The notes under the pieces are model-generated. The model worked only from the letters and a program-made list of their open reading frames with translations. It did not search any database and was not told the DNA's origin. Of a stretch of DNA of 37,640 bases, positions 24,789-33,283 are shown in pieces. How positions within the stretch are numbered: position 1 is the first letter of the stretch; each line of letters begins with the position of its first letter. The position numbers and the translations under genes are program-made. Origin of the DNA: JAAYUD01 sp036846645. GTDB taxonomy: Bacteria > Bacteroidota > Bacteroidia > Bacteroidales > Bacteroidaceae. Location of the stretch: the NCBI GenBank assembly GCA_036846645.1, contig DAIUBN010000008.1:1-37640 (forward strand). Direction: 5' to 3'.

Positions 24789-25040
24789 CATTTTTTTAAA
24801 CCTTTGTTTATTGCTCTTTTTATCTTATAAATTGGTGCAAATTATTCTATTCTTGTTCTAAATAAACGATTTTACAGATAATTAACTAATAATGGACTCC
24901 TTAGTAATTTTATTTCTTTTCCCCTGAAATTAACATTAATATTAAAAATCAATTAGAAATCAAGAGATATTTACTAAAATATTTTGAAACTAATTATTTA
25001 TATATTAATTTTATGGCTTGAAAGCATAAATATTAGCAAT

Positions 25041-25071
25041 TTGTTTAAATCTAATATGTCTTTATATTTAG
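25041..25071 (+). promoter_or_regulatory. Predicted PUL 2 promoter
   Basis: TTTG (25041-25044), a 19-base spacer, then TATATTTA (25064-25071), seven of eight positions of TAnnTTTG. This is close to the full Bacteroides -33/-7 consensus. The start site would be near 25078. The roughly 72-base leader contains an inverted repeat, ACATAT (25104-25109) with ATATGT (25114-25119). Confidence 0.6.
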
Positions 25072-25149
25072 AGCTTTTTAAAGAAATACTTGTATGAAAA
25101 CTAACATATATTAATATGTAATAGATAATGAACCTTTAATTTAAAAGTT

Positions 25150-28100
25150 ATGGAACAAAAAATTAATTGTAAAACGCGGCTTAGTAAGCTGGTCATTGCC
25201 TTGTCTTTGTTGCTTGGTGTTGGCAGTTTGGTTACTCAAGCCTCTGCTCTGCCGCTCGCGGAGATTTCACAGCCTAACAAAATTGTAAAAGGTCATGTCG
25301 TTGATGAAAATGGTGAAGCACTTCCTGGTGCGAGCATCGTTGTAAAAGGACAGACTTCAGGCGTTATTTCTGATGTAAATGGTAATTTTTCTCTCTCTGT
25401 TGCCAACGGAAATTCTGTCGTAGTAATCTCTTCTGTAGGTTACAAAACTGTGGAAATAGATTTAAATGGCAAATCTGCTGTTAATGTTAGAATGCAACCA
25501 ACTGTTTCTGAATTGAAAGAAGTTGTTGTCACTGCATTGGGTATTAAACGTGAAAAGAAGGCCTTAGGTTATGCTGTTCAAGATGTCAAGTCTGACGAGT
25601 TAACTAAGGTCGGAAGTACAGGCTTGACGGATGCTTTGCAAGGAAAAGTCGCAGGTTTGAATATTAATGATACCGGCTCTGGTGCTGGTGGATCTTCTAA
25701 GGTCGTTATTCGTGGTAACTCTTCTTTGGTTGGTAACGATGCTCCTCTTTGGGTAGTAGATGGTGTACCATACGATTCGAGTGTAGAAACCAGTAATAAC
25801 CAATGGGCTGGTTTTGATAGAGCCGGTGGCGTTTTCGATTTGAACCCCGAAGATGTAGAATCTGTTTCTGTATTGAAAGGCCCGACCGCTGCAGCACTTT
25901 ATGGTTCTCGTGCTGGTAACGGTGTAATCATGATTACAACTAAAAAAGGTGGTAAGAATGGTAAACTAGGCATTACTTATTCTGGCAAGTTCACTCTTTC
26001 TAAAATTGCTTATACTCTTGATGAGCAAAATACCTATGGACAAGGTACCAGTGGTACATTTTCTGCCTCTTCCGATTTGTCTTGGGGTGCTGCTATGACG
26101 GGTCAATCTGTTGCTGCTTGGTGGGATAGTTCTGCAACTACTCAATATAGAGCACAGAGCGATGCAGTTAAGAACTTCTATCGTGATGGTGGAGTTCAGT
26201 CGAATGCCATTTCTTTCCAAGGTGGTGACATCGATAATCCTTTCCGTATAACAGTTTCTCATGATTATACAAAAGGCAATTACAGGGCTAATAATATTAC
26301 TAGAACAGATTTTGACTTTGTAGGATCATTCAAATTGAATAAGTTTATGTCTTTCGACTTGAAAGCCGACTATACCTATACAAAAGGTATTAATCGTCCA
26401 GACTTAGGAGTATATGGTACTGCTTACTATTTGTATACAATGCCTCGTAACATTCAGCTTAGCGATTTGGATGCCTATAAGTTCGATCCTTCTTTGGTAC
26501 CATCTGGAAGTTATAAACACATGAACTGGTATGGACCTGATGCTTCCCATCAGAATCCATATTTTATCATGGCTCAATCTCAAAACAAGGATATGAAGAA
26601 TCGTCTTTTCGGCTATGCAGCTTTAAATATCAAGATTCTTCCCGAATTGAAATTGAAGATTAAACAAGGTATGGACCTTTCGGGCGTCCAGACTAGATAT
26701 ACCTATTCTTACGATGATCCTGTATACACCGCTGCTCGTCCTGGTTCTGAAATGTACAAGACGACATCAAGAGAAATGAATTCTGAGTTTCTTCTTTCAT
26801 ATAATAAGACATTTGGTGACTTCCAACTTGGTATTAGTGCAGGTGCAAACCGTATGTACAGCTATGCCGAAGGTTTGATAGGCAAATCTGGTAAAATGGC
26901 AGTATATGGAGCACATTATCTATCTTTAGGTACAGCTCAGACAGTAAGTAATTCACTTTACGAGAAAGAAATTAATTCTGTTTATGGTTTTGCAAACTTG
27001 GGATATAAAGACTTCCTTTATTTGGATTTGACGGCACGTAACGACTGGTCTTCTACATTGCCTTCTGGACATCGTTCTTATTTTTATCCATCTGCTAGTT
27101 TATCAGGTATTGTAACAAGCTTTATGGATGCGATGAATATCAACTATAATAAGAAGCTTATTAATTATGGTAAGATTCGTGCATCTTTTGCTCAGGTAGG
27201 TAAGGATACTGATCCTTATCAGTTACAGAATACTTATGGTACAACGACTGATGATGCATTTGGTTATCTACATACAACAGAGCCTACTGTAATGGCCAAT
27301 ACTGATTTGAAGCCTGAAATTGCAACATCTTGGGAAATTGGTACAGAATGGCGCTTATTCAACAATCGTATCGGTTTTGATTTCACCTATTATAATACAG
27401 CTACGAAAAACCAGATTGTACCTGTAGATTTGATTAAGACAACGGGTTGGGATAAGAAGTATCTTAATATCGGTAAGATATCTAATAAAGGTTTTGAAGT
27501 ATCATTGAATGGTGGGGTTATCCGTTCAAAAGATTTCAATTTGGATTTGACTCTCAATATCGCTCATAATAAGACTGTTCTCGATCGCCTTGCAGATGGT
27601 GTAGATCATTTCAAATTTGATGCACTAAACCATTCAATAAGTTCTATGGAGTTGCGCGCATATCCTGGTCAGAAGTTTGGTACTATCTATGAAAAAGGAT
27701 ATAAACGAGATACTAATGGCAATGTTATTGTTGATGCTAAAGGTCTTCCAGAAGTTACCTCAGATATGATTGCTTTGGGTAATATCCAAGCAGACTTTAC
27801 TGGATCTTTTGGAATAAATGTTGGCTATAAAGGACTTACACTATCAGCTTTGTTCAATTTCCAAAAGGGTGGTGATATCTATTCTTTCACTGAAAATGCC
27901 GCTGCTCAGTTTGGTGTTGCAAAACGTACTGAAAATCGTGCCGACTTTGTATATAAAGGAGTTACCGAAAGTGGTGCAACAAATACAACAGCTGTATCTG
28001 CTCAAACTTTTTGGAGAAGTGCACCTGCAGAAGAATTCATGTATAATGCTTCTTTCTTGAAATTGAAAGAATTGTCATTGGCTTATGTATTCCCGAAATC

Positions 28101-28305
28101 TTTCTTATCTAGATACACTGCCAATATTGTCAACAATCTGAAACTTTCTGTATTCGGATCAAATCTTTTCTATTTGGTTAAGCATACTCCAGGTACAACG
28201 CCTGATAGTAGCTCATTCTCTGCAACAGTATTTGCATCGGCTCTGGATTTTGCTCCTATGCCAAATACTCGTACATTTGGTATTTCTGTTAATGTTGGAT
28301 TTTAA
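25150..28305 (+). CDS. SusC/RagA-family TonB-dependent outer-membrane transporter (PUL 2)
   Basis: This is an outer-membrane importer of 1051 residues. The signal region is long (about 1-34, SKLVIALSLLLGVGSLVTQA). A CarboxypepD_reg-like domain follows at about 44-115 (VKGHVVDENGEALPGASIVV), then LKEVVVTALG, and a plug with APLWVVDGVPYDSS and SVSVLKGPTAAALYGSRAGN. The barrel ends in the usual aromatic NTRTFGISVNVGF. It lacks an STN domain. The stop codon is followed immediately by the susD ATG, so the pair is strictly coupled. No regulator sits beside it in this window, so its control is presumably by a regulator elsewhere or by the rearrangement-prone DNA upstream. The substrate is unknown; the next gene but one is a fucosidase, separated by a terminator. 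Confidence 0.96.
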   Translation: MEQKINCKTRLSKLVIALSLLLGVGSLVTQASALPLAEISQPNKIVKGHVVDENGEALPGASIVVKGQTSGVISDVNGNFSLSVANGNSVVVISSVGYKTVEIDLNGKSAVNVRMQPTVSELKEVVVTALGIKREKKALGYAVQDVKSDELTKVGSTGLTDALQGKVAGLNINDTGSGAGGSSKVVIRGNSSLVGNDAPLWVVDGVPYDSSVETSNNQWAGFDRAGGVFDLNPEDVESVSVLKGPTAAALYGSRAGNGVIMITTKKGGKNGKLGITYSGKFTLSKIAYTLDEQNTYGQGTSGTFSASSDLSWGAAMTGQSVAAWWDSSATTQYRAQSDAVKNFYRDGGVQSNAISFQGGDIDNPFRITVSHDYTKGNYRANNITRTDFDFVGSFKLNKFMSFDLKADYTYTKGINRPDLGVYGTAYYLYTMPRNIQLSDLDAYKFDPSLVPSGSYKHMNWYGPDASHQNPYFIMAQSQNKDMKNRLFGYAALNIKILPELKLKIKQGMDLSGVQTRYTYSYDDPVYTAARPGSEMYKTTSREMNSEFLLSYNKTFGDFQLGISAGANRMYSYAEGLIGKSGKMAVYGAHYLSLGTAQTVSNSLYEKEINSVYGFANLGYKDFLYLDLTARNDWSSTLPSGHRSYFYPSASLSGIVTSFMDAMNINYNKKLINYGKIRASFAQVGKDTDPYQLQNTYGTTTDDAFGYLHTTEPTVMANTDLKPEIATSWEIGTEWRLFNNRIGFDFTYYNTATKNQIVPVDLIKTTGWDKKYLNIGKISNKGFEVSLNGGVIRSKDFNLDLTLNIAHNKTVLDRLADGVDHFKFDALNHSISSMELRAYPGQKFGTIYEKGYKRDTNGNVIVDAKGLPEVTSDMIALGNIQADFTGSFGINVGYKGLTLSALFNFQKGGDIYSFTENAAAQFGVAKRTENRADFVYKGVTESGATNTTAVSAQTFWRSAPAEEFMYNASFLKLKELSLAYVFPKSFLSRYTANIVNNLKLSVFGSNLFYLVKHTPGTTPDSSSFSATVFASALDFAPMPNTRTFGISVNVGF

Positions 28306-29934
28306 ATGAGGAAAAAATTTATGAAAAAGATTATATTACCCATTTTATTTTGTGGATGCTTGGCATTTATGTCGAGCTGCGAAAAGGGCTTTGATGATAT
28401 GAATACCACTTCGACTGGAATTACTCAATCACAAGTTCTTCCTAAATCATTATTGGTAAGAAATATGTGGAAGGGCGTTTCTGCCGATTATCAGCGTAAC
28501 TATAATTTGTACGATGATTTGTATGCCCATTATTTCTCTGATGGCACAACATGGTGGTCAACCGATAACTATGCTTACAATGATGGTTGGGCCAAATGTG
28601 GCTGGGAAGCATTCTATACCGAGCGTGAAAAGGAATTCTTAGACGTACAAACCATTTGTGGTGATGCAGCCCTTTATACTAATATGAAAGCTATCAATGA
28701 TGTTTGGAATGTTATTCTTTGGCTTCGCCTAGTAGATCGTTGGGGTGATGTGCCTTATAAAGATGCTAGTGGTAATTATGTAACGGCTACGGCTACAGCT
28801 ATACCTTTCAATACCCAAGAAGAAATCTATAAAGATTTGCTTGCTCGTCTTGATGCCGATGGCTCTGCTCTCAATTCATCATCTGTATCTCAATACAATC
28901 CTGGAGAATATGATTTGCTTTATGCTGGTGATGCAGCCAAATGGAAGAAACTATCTTATTCTTTAATGCTACGTCTGGCAATTCGGTTATCTAAGGTAGA
29001 TGCAGCAACTGCCAAAACTTATGCTGCTAAGGCTGTTGCCAGTGGTGTGATGACTAGCAATGCTGATAATGCTAATATTCAATGCGATGATAGTCGGTGG
29101 AACGATTATTATGGCCGTATTGTCTACGATTGGTCACAAGCTTCAGTATCAGAAGATATGATGAACTATATGACTGGCACCAAGGACAATTATGCTACCG
29201 CTGTTCAAGATCCTCGTTGCCCATTCTGGTTCACTCCGGGCACTAAAGGTTATGTAGGTGTTCCTCAGGGACTTGATCCTTCTGGCTCATTCTTTACTAC
29301 TTTCAAATATTCAGATTATACCGAGATTCATATTCGTACTACAGGAGGTTTCTTTACGATAGATCGTTCTACTATTGCTAATAGTAAACTTCAATATCCT
29401 ATTATGGACTATTCAGAAGTTTGCTTCTTGCAAGCCGAAGCTGCTTTGAGAGGTCTTATATCTGGTACTCCAGAGACCTATTACAATGATGGTATCACTG
29501 CTTCAATTAATTATGTCGCAGGACACTCAGCTGGGACAATAGCTAATGATGCAGTTTCTAAATACATTGCAGCTCTCCCATCTTTCTCTGCAGCATCAAA
29601 CAACGAGGCAAAACTACGTTTGATTTGCATTCAGGAATGGTTGGCATTATTCCCCAACTCTCAGGAGGCTTGGTCCTTAATCAGACGTACAGGATATCCT
29701 GACAATCTTTCTTATCCTGCATATATTAATGGTTCTGCTTTGGTATCAGACGGTAATTGGGTACAGCGTATTTCTTATCCTAACAGTGAATATACTGATG
29801 ATGCTACCAATATCCCTGCAGATTATCAAAGTAGTTCTGCCAAGTATGCTAAACGTGAACAATATGGACTATATTGGTCGCAAGCTGGTAACGGCGGAAC
29901 TTATGCAAAGACTGCTAAACCTTCTAATTTCTGA
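28306..29934 (+). CDS. SusD-like outer-membrane lipoprotein (PUL 2)
   Basis: This is the surface lipoprotein partner of the preceding SusC, 542 residues, probably of the SusD_like_2 subgroup (opening KGFDDMNTTSTGITQSQVLP). The lipobox is FMSSC with Cys25. Two starts are possible: ATG 28306, directly abutting the susC stop codon, or ATG 28321 (MKKIILPILF), which gives a more ordinary 20-residue signal peptide. Helical SusD motifs include YTNMKAINDVWNVILWLRLV followed by DRWGDVPY, and WKKLSYSLMLRLAIRLSKVD. The C-terminal part has IQEWLALFPNSQEAWSLIRR. A strong intrinsic terminator follows 27 bases after the stop, so PUL 2 seems to be a two-gene unit. Confidence 0.93.
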   Translation: MRKKFMKKIILPILFCGCLAFMSSCEKGFDDMNTTSTGITQSQVLPKSLLVRNMWKGVSADYQRNYNLYDDLYAHYFSDGTTWWSTDNYAYNDGWAKCGWEAFYTEREKEFLDVQTICGDAALYTNMKAINDVWNVILWLRLVDRWGDVPYKDASGNYVTATATAIPFNTQEEIYKDLLARLDADGSALNSSSVSQYNPGEYDLLYAGDAAKWKKLSYSLMLRLAIRLSKVDAATAKTYAAKAVASGVMTSNADNANIQCDDSRWNDYYGRIVYDWSQASVSEDMMNYMTGTKDNYATAVQDPRCPFWFTPGTKGYVGVPQGLDPSGSFFTTFKYSDYTEIHIRTTGGFFTIDRSTIANSKLQYPIMDYSEVCFLQAEAALRGLISGTPETYYNDGITASINYVAGHSAGTIANDAVSKYIAALPSFSAASNNEAKLRLICIQEWLALFPNSQEAWSLIRRTGYPDNLSYPAYINGSALVSDGNWVQRISYPNSEYTDDATNIPADYQSSSAKYAKREQYGLYWSQAGNGGTYAKTAKPSNF

Positions 29935-29961
29935 TTACGAAGTGTTATAACTTTTAAAAAT

Positions 29962-30000
29962 ATACCCATGTTACATTCTTTGTAGCGTGGGTATTTTTTA
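29962..30000 (+). terminator. Intrinsic terminator of the PUL 2 susCD operon
   Basis: ATACCCATGTTACA (29962-29975) pairs with TGTAGCGTGGGTAT (29981-29994): 14 pairs including two G-U, with a five-base loop. A run of Ts (to 29999) follows directly. Confidence 0.88.
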
Positions 30001-30016
30001 TTTTGATTTTATAATA

Positions 30017-30024
30017 TATCTTTG
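30017..30024 (+). promoter_or_regulatory. Predicted -7 box of the fucosidase gene
   Basis: TATCTTTG fits TAnnTTTG and lies 27 bases before the ATG. The -33 position falls in the T-run of the preceding terminator and has no TTTG at the right spacing, so only the -7 element is supported. Confidence 0.5.
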
Positions 30025-30051
30025 TAGCATTATGTTTTAAAGTCCTTTATT

Positions 30052-32049
30052 ATGAATGAAATTACATGTTCCCTATCCTTAGAAGCCAAAAAGTCGTTGG
30101 CTTATCTAAAAACTACTGCTATTGCACTATTGCTATCTGTATCTTGCTTCGCGCAGAATAAATCAGAAGGTATATCAGTTTTGCTGCCCGAGAATGCAAC
30201 ACGTCAACAGGTCCTGGAGGCTTCTGTCAAGGTTCGCCCTTCATATCGTCAATTGGATTATCAAGAACGTGAAATGTTGGGTTTCATTCATATAGGAATG
30301 AACACTTTTACCGGAGCAGAGTGGGGAACAGGTAAAGAAGATCCTTCGATATTCAATCCTACATTATTTAATGGAGAAGAGCTGGTGAAGATATTCAAAG
30401 ATGCAGGTCTGACTGGAGTTATCTTAGTAGCTAAACATCATGATGGATTCTGTGTGTGGCCTAGTCGGTATACTACTCACAATATATCACATTCTCCTTG
30501 GAAGGATGGAAAGGGAGATTTAGTCAAAGAAGTATCAGATGCTTGTAGAAAGTACAAAATGAAATTCTGTTTATATCTCTCGCCTTGGGATATGCACGAA
30601 AAAACTTATGGAACAGATGCATACAACGATTATTATATTCATCAATTAGAAGAATTGCTCACTCATTATGGACCGGTATATTTATTATGGTTCGATGGTG
30701 CTGGTACGGTAGAGTCTGTAAGTGGAAAGAAGATGCCATTTGATTGGCAACGTATATTTGGCAAGGCAAGAGAATTGCAACCAGATGTACTCTTGTCTGG
30801 TAATGCTCCCGATATTCGTTGGGTAGGCAATGAAATTGGTAAAGGACGTTCTACCGAATGGTGTGTTCAAGGAATCAATAATAAAGAGGTCTTTTTCGGC
30901 TCGTTAGATGGCTATAGTTACAAAACTCCTAATCTTGGTAGTATTGAGGATTTAATGACTAAAAAACGTTTGGTGTGGTATCCTTCGCGTGGAGGACTTC
31001 CAATACGTAAGGGCTGGTTTTATAATGCCAAAGACGATAATAATATAAAATCATTGCGCTATCTTGTTGATAGTTACTTCTCTACGGTAGGGCAAAATTC
31101 GAACCTTCTTCCCAATTTATCTCCCGATAAGACAGGATGTGTCCCTCAGAAAGATAGCAATCGCCTTATACAATTTGGTAGAATTATCAAAAAGATGAAA
31201 TCAATTGACTATGCTAAGCAGGCACAAGTTGTTCCAATATCAGGATGGGTTGGTCGCCCTTCCGGTTCGTTGATTACCGATGGCTCACCATATACTTCAT
31301 GGCATACAGCTGATGGTACAACGTCGGCAATTGCTGAGGTACGTCTGAAACGACCGGCTACTATTAACGTAATAAAGTTACAAGAAAATGTTCGCGACTT
31401 CGGGCAACGGGTAGATAGCTTTGCTATTGATGTAAAAGATGGAAGCAGTTGGCGAAAAGTAGCAGAAGGCACAACGATTGGTTATCGTAGAATGTTGCGC
31501 TTATCTCAGCCGGTACATGCTTCTTCTTTCCGTATTCGTATTTTGCATTCTAGAATCTCTGTCTCGTTAAGTAATTTATCTTTGTACTATTTGGAAAATG
31601 TACCTGAAGATGATTCAATACTTAATGAAGGACGCAATGTTATAGATTATCGCCATATTGCTATTAGCACTCAGCAACTCCAAAATGTGAAGAATCTCAG
31701 TGAGTTACTCCATAATAACTCGAATTCAATGTTCTCTGCTCAGGTGAAAACTTTTCCAGCTTCTATTGTGTTCGCAGCCGATGGTATCGTTACCTTTTCG
31801 GGACTGTCGTATCTTCCTGACGATAAGAATAATGCTCATATAGATAACTATGCAATCTATTTGAGTATGGATGGAGAGAAATGGGGTAAAGCTATTTTGG
31901 TGAATAGATTTGGCAATATAGAGAATAATCCGGTGGAACAGGTTGTAAGTATTACTCCTACAAAAGCGAAATATCTACGTTTGGAAATTCAAAAGGTCAC
32001 TTCCACTAATGGAGAAATAAGTATCAAACAAATAAAGTTATATCATTAG
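30052..32049 (+). CDS. Secreted alpha-L-fucosidase (GH29) with C-terminal galactose-binding-like domains
   Basis: The enzyme hydrolyses terminal alpha-L-fucose from glycans with retention of configuration. It has 665 residues. Its signal peptide (about 15-35, TTAIALLLSVSCFAQ) most likely ends at FAQ; the cysteine context is a poor lipobox, so a periplasmic location is favoured. The GH29 barrel shows FIHIGMNTFTGAEWGTG (78-94), VAKHHDGFCVWPSRY (126-140), CLYLSPWDMHE (173-183), and the nucleophile Asp215 in YLLWFDGAGT. Residues about 395-515 look like an F5/8-type C (CBM32-like) domain (SLITDGSPYTSW), and about 575-665 like a second discoidin or sialidase-N-type module (YAIYLSMDGEKWG, AKYLRLEIQK). 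It has its own -7 box after the PUL 2 terminator. Whether it serves PUL 2 is unproven; linkage specificity cannot be read off. Confidence 0.92.
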   Translation: MNEITCSLSLEAKKSLAYLKTTAIALLLSVSCFAQNKSEGISVLLPENATRQQVLEASVKVRPSYRQLDYQEREMLGFIHIGMNTFTGAEWGTGKEDPSIFNPTLFNGEELVKIFKDAGLTGVILVAKHHDGFCVWPSRYTTHNISHSPWKDGKGDLVKEVSDACRKYKMKFCLYLSPWDMHEKTYGTDAYNDYYIHQLEELLTHYGPVYLLWFDGAGTVESVSGKKMPFDWQRIFGKARELQPDVLLSGNAPDIRWVGNEIGKGRSTEWCVQGINNKEVFFGSLDGYSYKTPNLGSIEDLMTKKRLVWYPSRGGLPIRKGWFYNAKDDNNIKSLRYLVDSYFSTVGQNSNLLPNLSPDKTGCVPQKDSNRLIQFGRIIKKMKSIDYAKQAQVVPISGWVGRPSGSLITDGSPYTSWHTADGTTSAIAEVRLKRPATINVIKLQENVRDFGQRVDSFAIDVKDGSSWRKVAEGTTIGYRRMLRLSQPVHASSFRIRILHSRISVSLSNLSLYYLENVPEDDSILNEGRNVIDYRHIAISTQQLQNVKNLSELLHNNSNSMFSAQVKTFPASIVFAADGIVTFSGLSYLPDDKNNAHIDNYAIYLSMDGEKWGKAILVNRFGNIENNPVEQVVSITPTKAKYLRLEIQKVTSTNGEISIKQIKLYH

Positions 32050-32070
32050 ATTTTAAACATGAAAATTGGC

Positions 32071-32078
32071 TATCTTTG
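32071..32078 (+). promoter_or_regulatory. Predicted -7 box of the acetyltransferase gene
   Basis: TATCTTTG matches TAnnTTTG, 32 bases before the start codon, in the 60-base gap after the fucosidase gene. I see no matching TTTG at -33. Confidence 0.45.
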
Positions 32079-32109
32079 TATTGTTACTTTAGAATAAAAG
32101 ATAAAGATT

Positions 32110-32655
32110 ATGCTTACCGAATTAGAAAAAATGCGTAGTGGACAGCTTGCTAATACTTCCGACCCTGTACTTCGTAAAAAGCTTGACAGAGCCAAATGTC
32201 TGGTTCATCGGCTCAATACCGAAACCTATCTTAATTCACCAAATTATCGTTCGGTGTTAGAAGAATTACTTCCTCATGTGTCGGAATCAGCATGTATCAC
32301 TCCGCCATTTTTCTGTGATTATGGAGATGGTATTATTATCGGTGCACATAGCTTTGTCAATTTCAACTGCGTCTTTCTCGATGGCGGATTGATAACAATA
32401 GGCAACCATACTCTGATAGGTCCAAATGTACAGATTTACACTCCCCATCATCCGATGAATTATATGGAAAGGAGAAAAACTCAAGAAACGGCTTCCTCCG
32501 TCACCATTGGTGATGATTGCTGGATAGGAGGGGGAGCTATCATACTTCCTGGTATTACTATCGGCGACCGTTGTATCATCGGAGCCGGTAGTGTAGTCTC
32601 CAAAGACGTCCCTTCTGATACTACGGTAGCAGGCAATCCTGCACGACCAATTTAA
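32110..32655 (+). CDS. Sugar O-acetyltransferase of the maltose/galactoside acetyltransferase (hexapeptide) family
   Basis: This cytoplasmic, acetyl-CoA-dependent enzyme acetylates a free sugar or glycoside hydroxyl, often seen as detoxification of non-metabolisable sugars. It has 181 residues, usual for the Maa/LacA family. The Mac domain is at the N-terminus (LTELEKMRSGQLANTSDPVL). Left-handed beta-helix hexapeptide repeats run from about 70 to 175: DGIIIGAHSFVNFNCVFLDG, LITIGNHTLIGPNVQIYTP, IGDRCIIGAGSVVSKDVPSD. The catalytic histidine is expected in YTPHHPMN, and the ending VAGNPARPI is the family terminus. It stands alone between the fucosidase and the sigma factor genes with its own -7 box; the acceptor sugar is unknown. 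Confidence 0.92.
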   Translation: MLTELEKMRSGQLANTSDPVLRKKLDRAKCLVHRLNTETYLNSPNYRSVLEELLPHVSESACITPPFFCDYGDGIIIGAHSFVNFNCVFLDGGLITIGNHTLIGPNVQIYTPHHPMNYMERRKTQETASSVTIGDDCWIGGGAIILPGITIGDRCIIGAGSVVSKDVPSDTTVAGNPARPI

Positions 32656-32671
32656 ATTATTCAACTAATAT

Positions 32672-32704
32672 TTTGTTTATATAAAATATTTATCTGTACA
32701 TTTG
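32672..32704 (+). promoter_or_regulatory. Predicted housekeeping promoter of the ECF sigma gene
   Basis: TTTG (32672-32675), a 21-base spacer, TACATTTG (32697-32704): both Bacteroides primary-sigma elements match, with slightly long spacing. The predicted leader is about 20 bases. The ECF-type block seen upstream of the next two genes is absent here, so the sigma gene itself does not look autoregulated. Confidence 0.6.
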
Positions 32705-32730
32705 TGGTCTTAGTAGTAGAATACTGAATA

Positions 32731-33234
32731 ATGCTTAAATCTTTATTTTATAAGAACAAGTTTGAGAAGATATATACCGAGAATTATTCCCGGCTCTACT
32801 ACTATGCGCTCCATATTGTGAACGATTCGGAGGCTAGCAAAGATATACTTAGTGATGTGTTTGCAGGCCTTTGGAACAATATAGATAAGGTAGAGATAGA
32901 GAGTATCAATGCCTACCTTATGACCTCTATTCGTCATCGGGCGATAGATTATCTGCGGCGCAATATCTTGCAGACTCAGTATTCCGACGATTATATGAAG
33001 GAGGCCACACTGTTTTATGATGATGGTAACGATGAACTCGAAAAAGATAAGTTGGTCGAGAAAATGTTGTCACAGTTGCAACCCCCTACCAGGGATATTT
33101 TGGAAATGTGTTATCTGAAGCGCATGAAGTATGCCGAGGTTGCCGAAGCGTTGAATATTAGTCCCGCAACTGTAAAAAAACATATCTCGAAAGCTTTAAA
33201 GATATTAAGAGAACTTTACAATAATGAAAAATGA
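32731..33234 (+). CDS. ECF-type RNA polymerase sigma factor
   Basis: This is an extracytoplasmic-function sigma factor of 167 residues, expected to be held inactive by the FecR-type protein encoded next. The sigma-2 region is about 10-80 (YTENYSRLYYYALHIVNDSE, SINAYLMTSIRHRAIDYLRR) and the sigma-4 region about 108-162 (LQPPTRDILEMCYLKRMKYA, EVAEALNISPATVKKHISKA as the HTH). There is no sigma-3 and no extra C-terminal domain. The stop codon TGA (33232-33234) overlaps the first base of the candidate ECF promoter block for the anti-sigma gene. Gene order sigma, FecR, STN-SusC is the standard Bacteroidetes trans-envelope signalling set. Confidence 0.95.
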   Translation: MLKSLFYKNKFEKIYTENYSRLYYYALHIVNDSEASKDILSDVFAGLWNNIDKVEIESINAYLMTSIRHRAIDYLRRNILQTQYSDDYMKEATLFYDDGNDELEKDKLVEKMLSQLQPPTRDILEMCYLKRMKYAEVAEALNISPATVKKHISKALKILRELYNNEK

Positions 33235-33269
33235 TACCCGAATTTAATCATTCTCCGTATCTAAATATG
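33234..33269 (+). promoter_or_regulatory. Candidate ECF-sigma promoter in front of the anti-sigma gene
   Basis: A 36-base block begins ATACCCGA, has ATTCTCCGTATCT at positions 17-29, and ends ATATG. It matches the block at 34492-34527 at 29 of 36 positions with no gap. CCCG and CGTATC lie about 15 bases apart, suitable for -35 and -10 elements of an ECF sigma. The anti-sigma ATG is 15 bases further on. Confidence 0.65.
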
Positions 33270-33283
33270 TAAAACAACGAGCA

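Larger units (their letters stand above)
24034..25149. other. Long intergenic region between the divergent guaB and PUL 2 susC genes
   Basis: From left to right it holds the guaB promoter (24058-24088) and nearby inverted repeat, a 607-bp segment bounded by an 18-bp perfect inverted repeat (24182-24788), AT-rich DNA, and the predicted PUL 2 promoter (25041-25071). Open frames at 24197-24424 (-; 75 codons, GTG start) and 24450-24659 (+; 69 codons, TTG start) lie inside the segment. They match nothing I recognise and are probably not genes. Confidence 0.65.

Noticed and set aside
24170..24800. Target-site duplication around the inverted-repeat segment
   Set aside because: ATTTT occurs near both ends but not flush with the arms, and the region is AT-rich, so it is not evidence of transposition.
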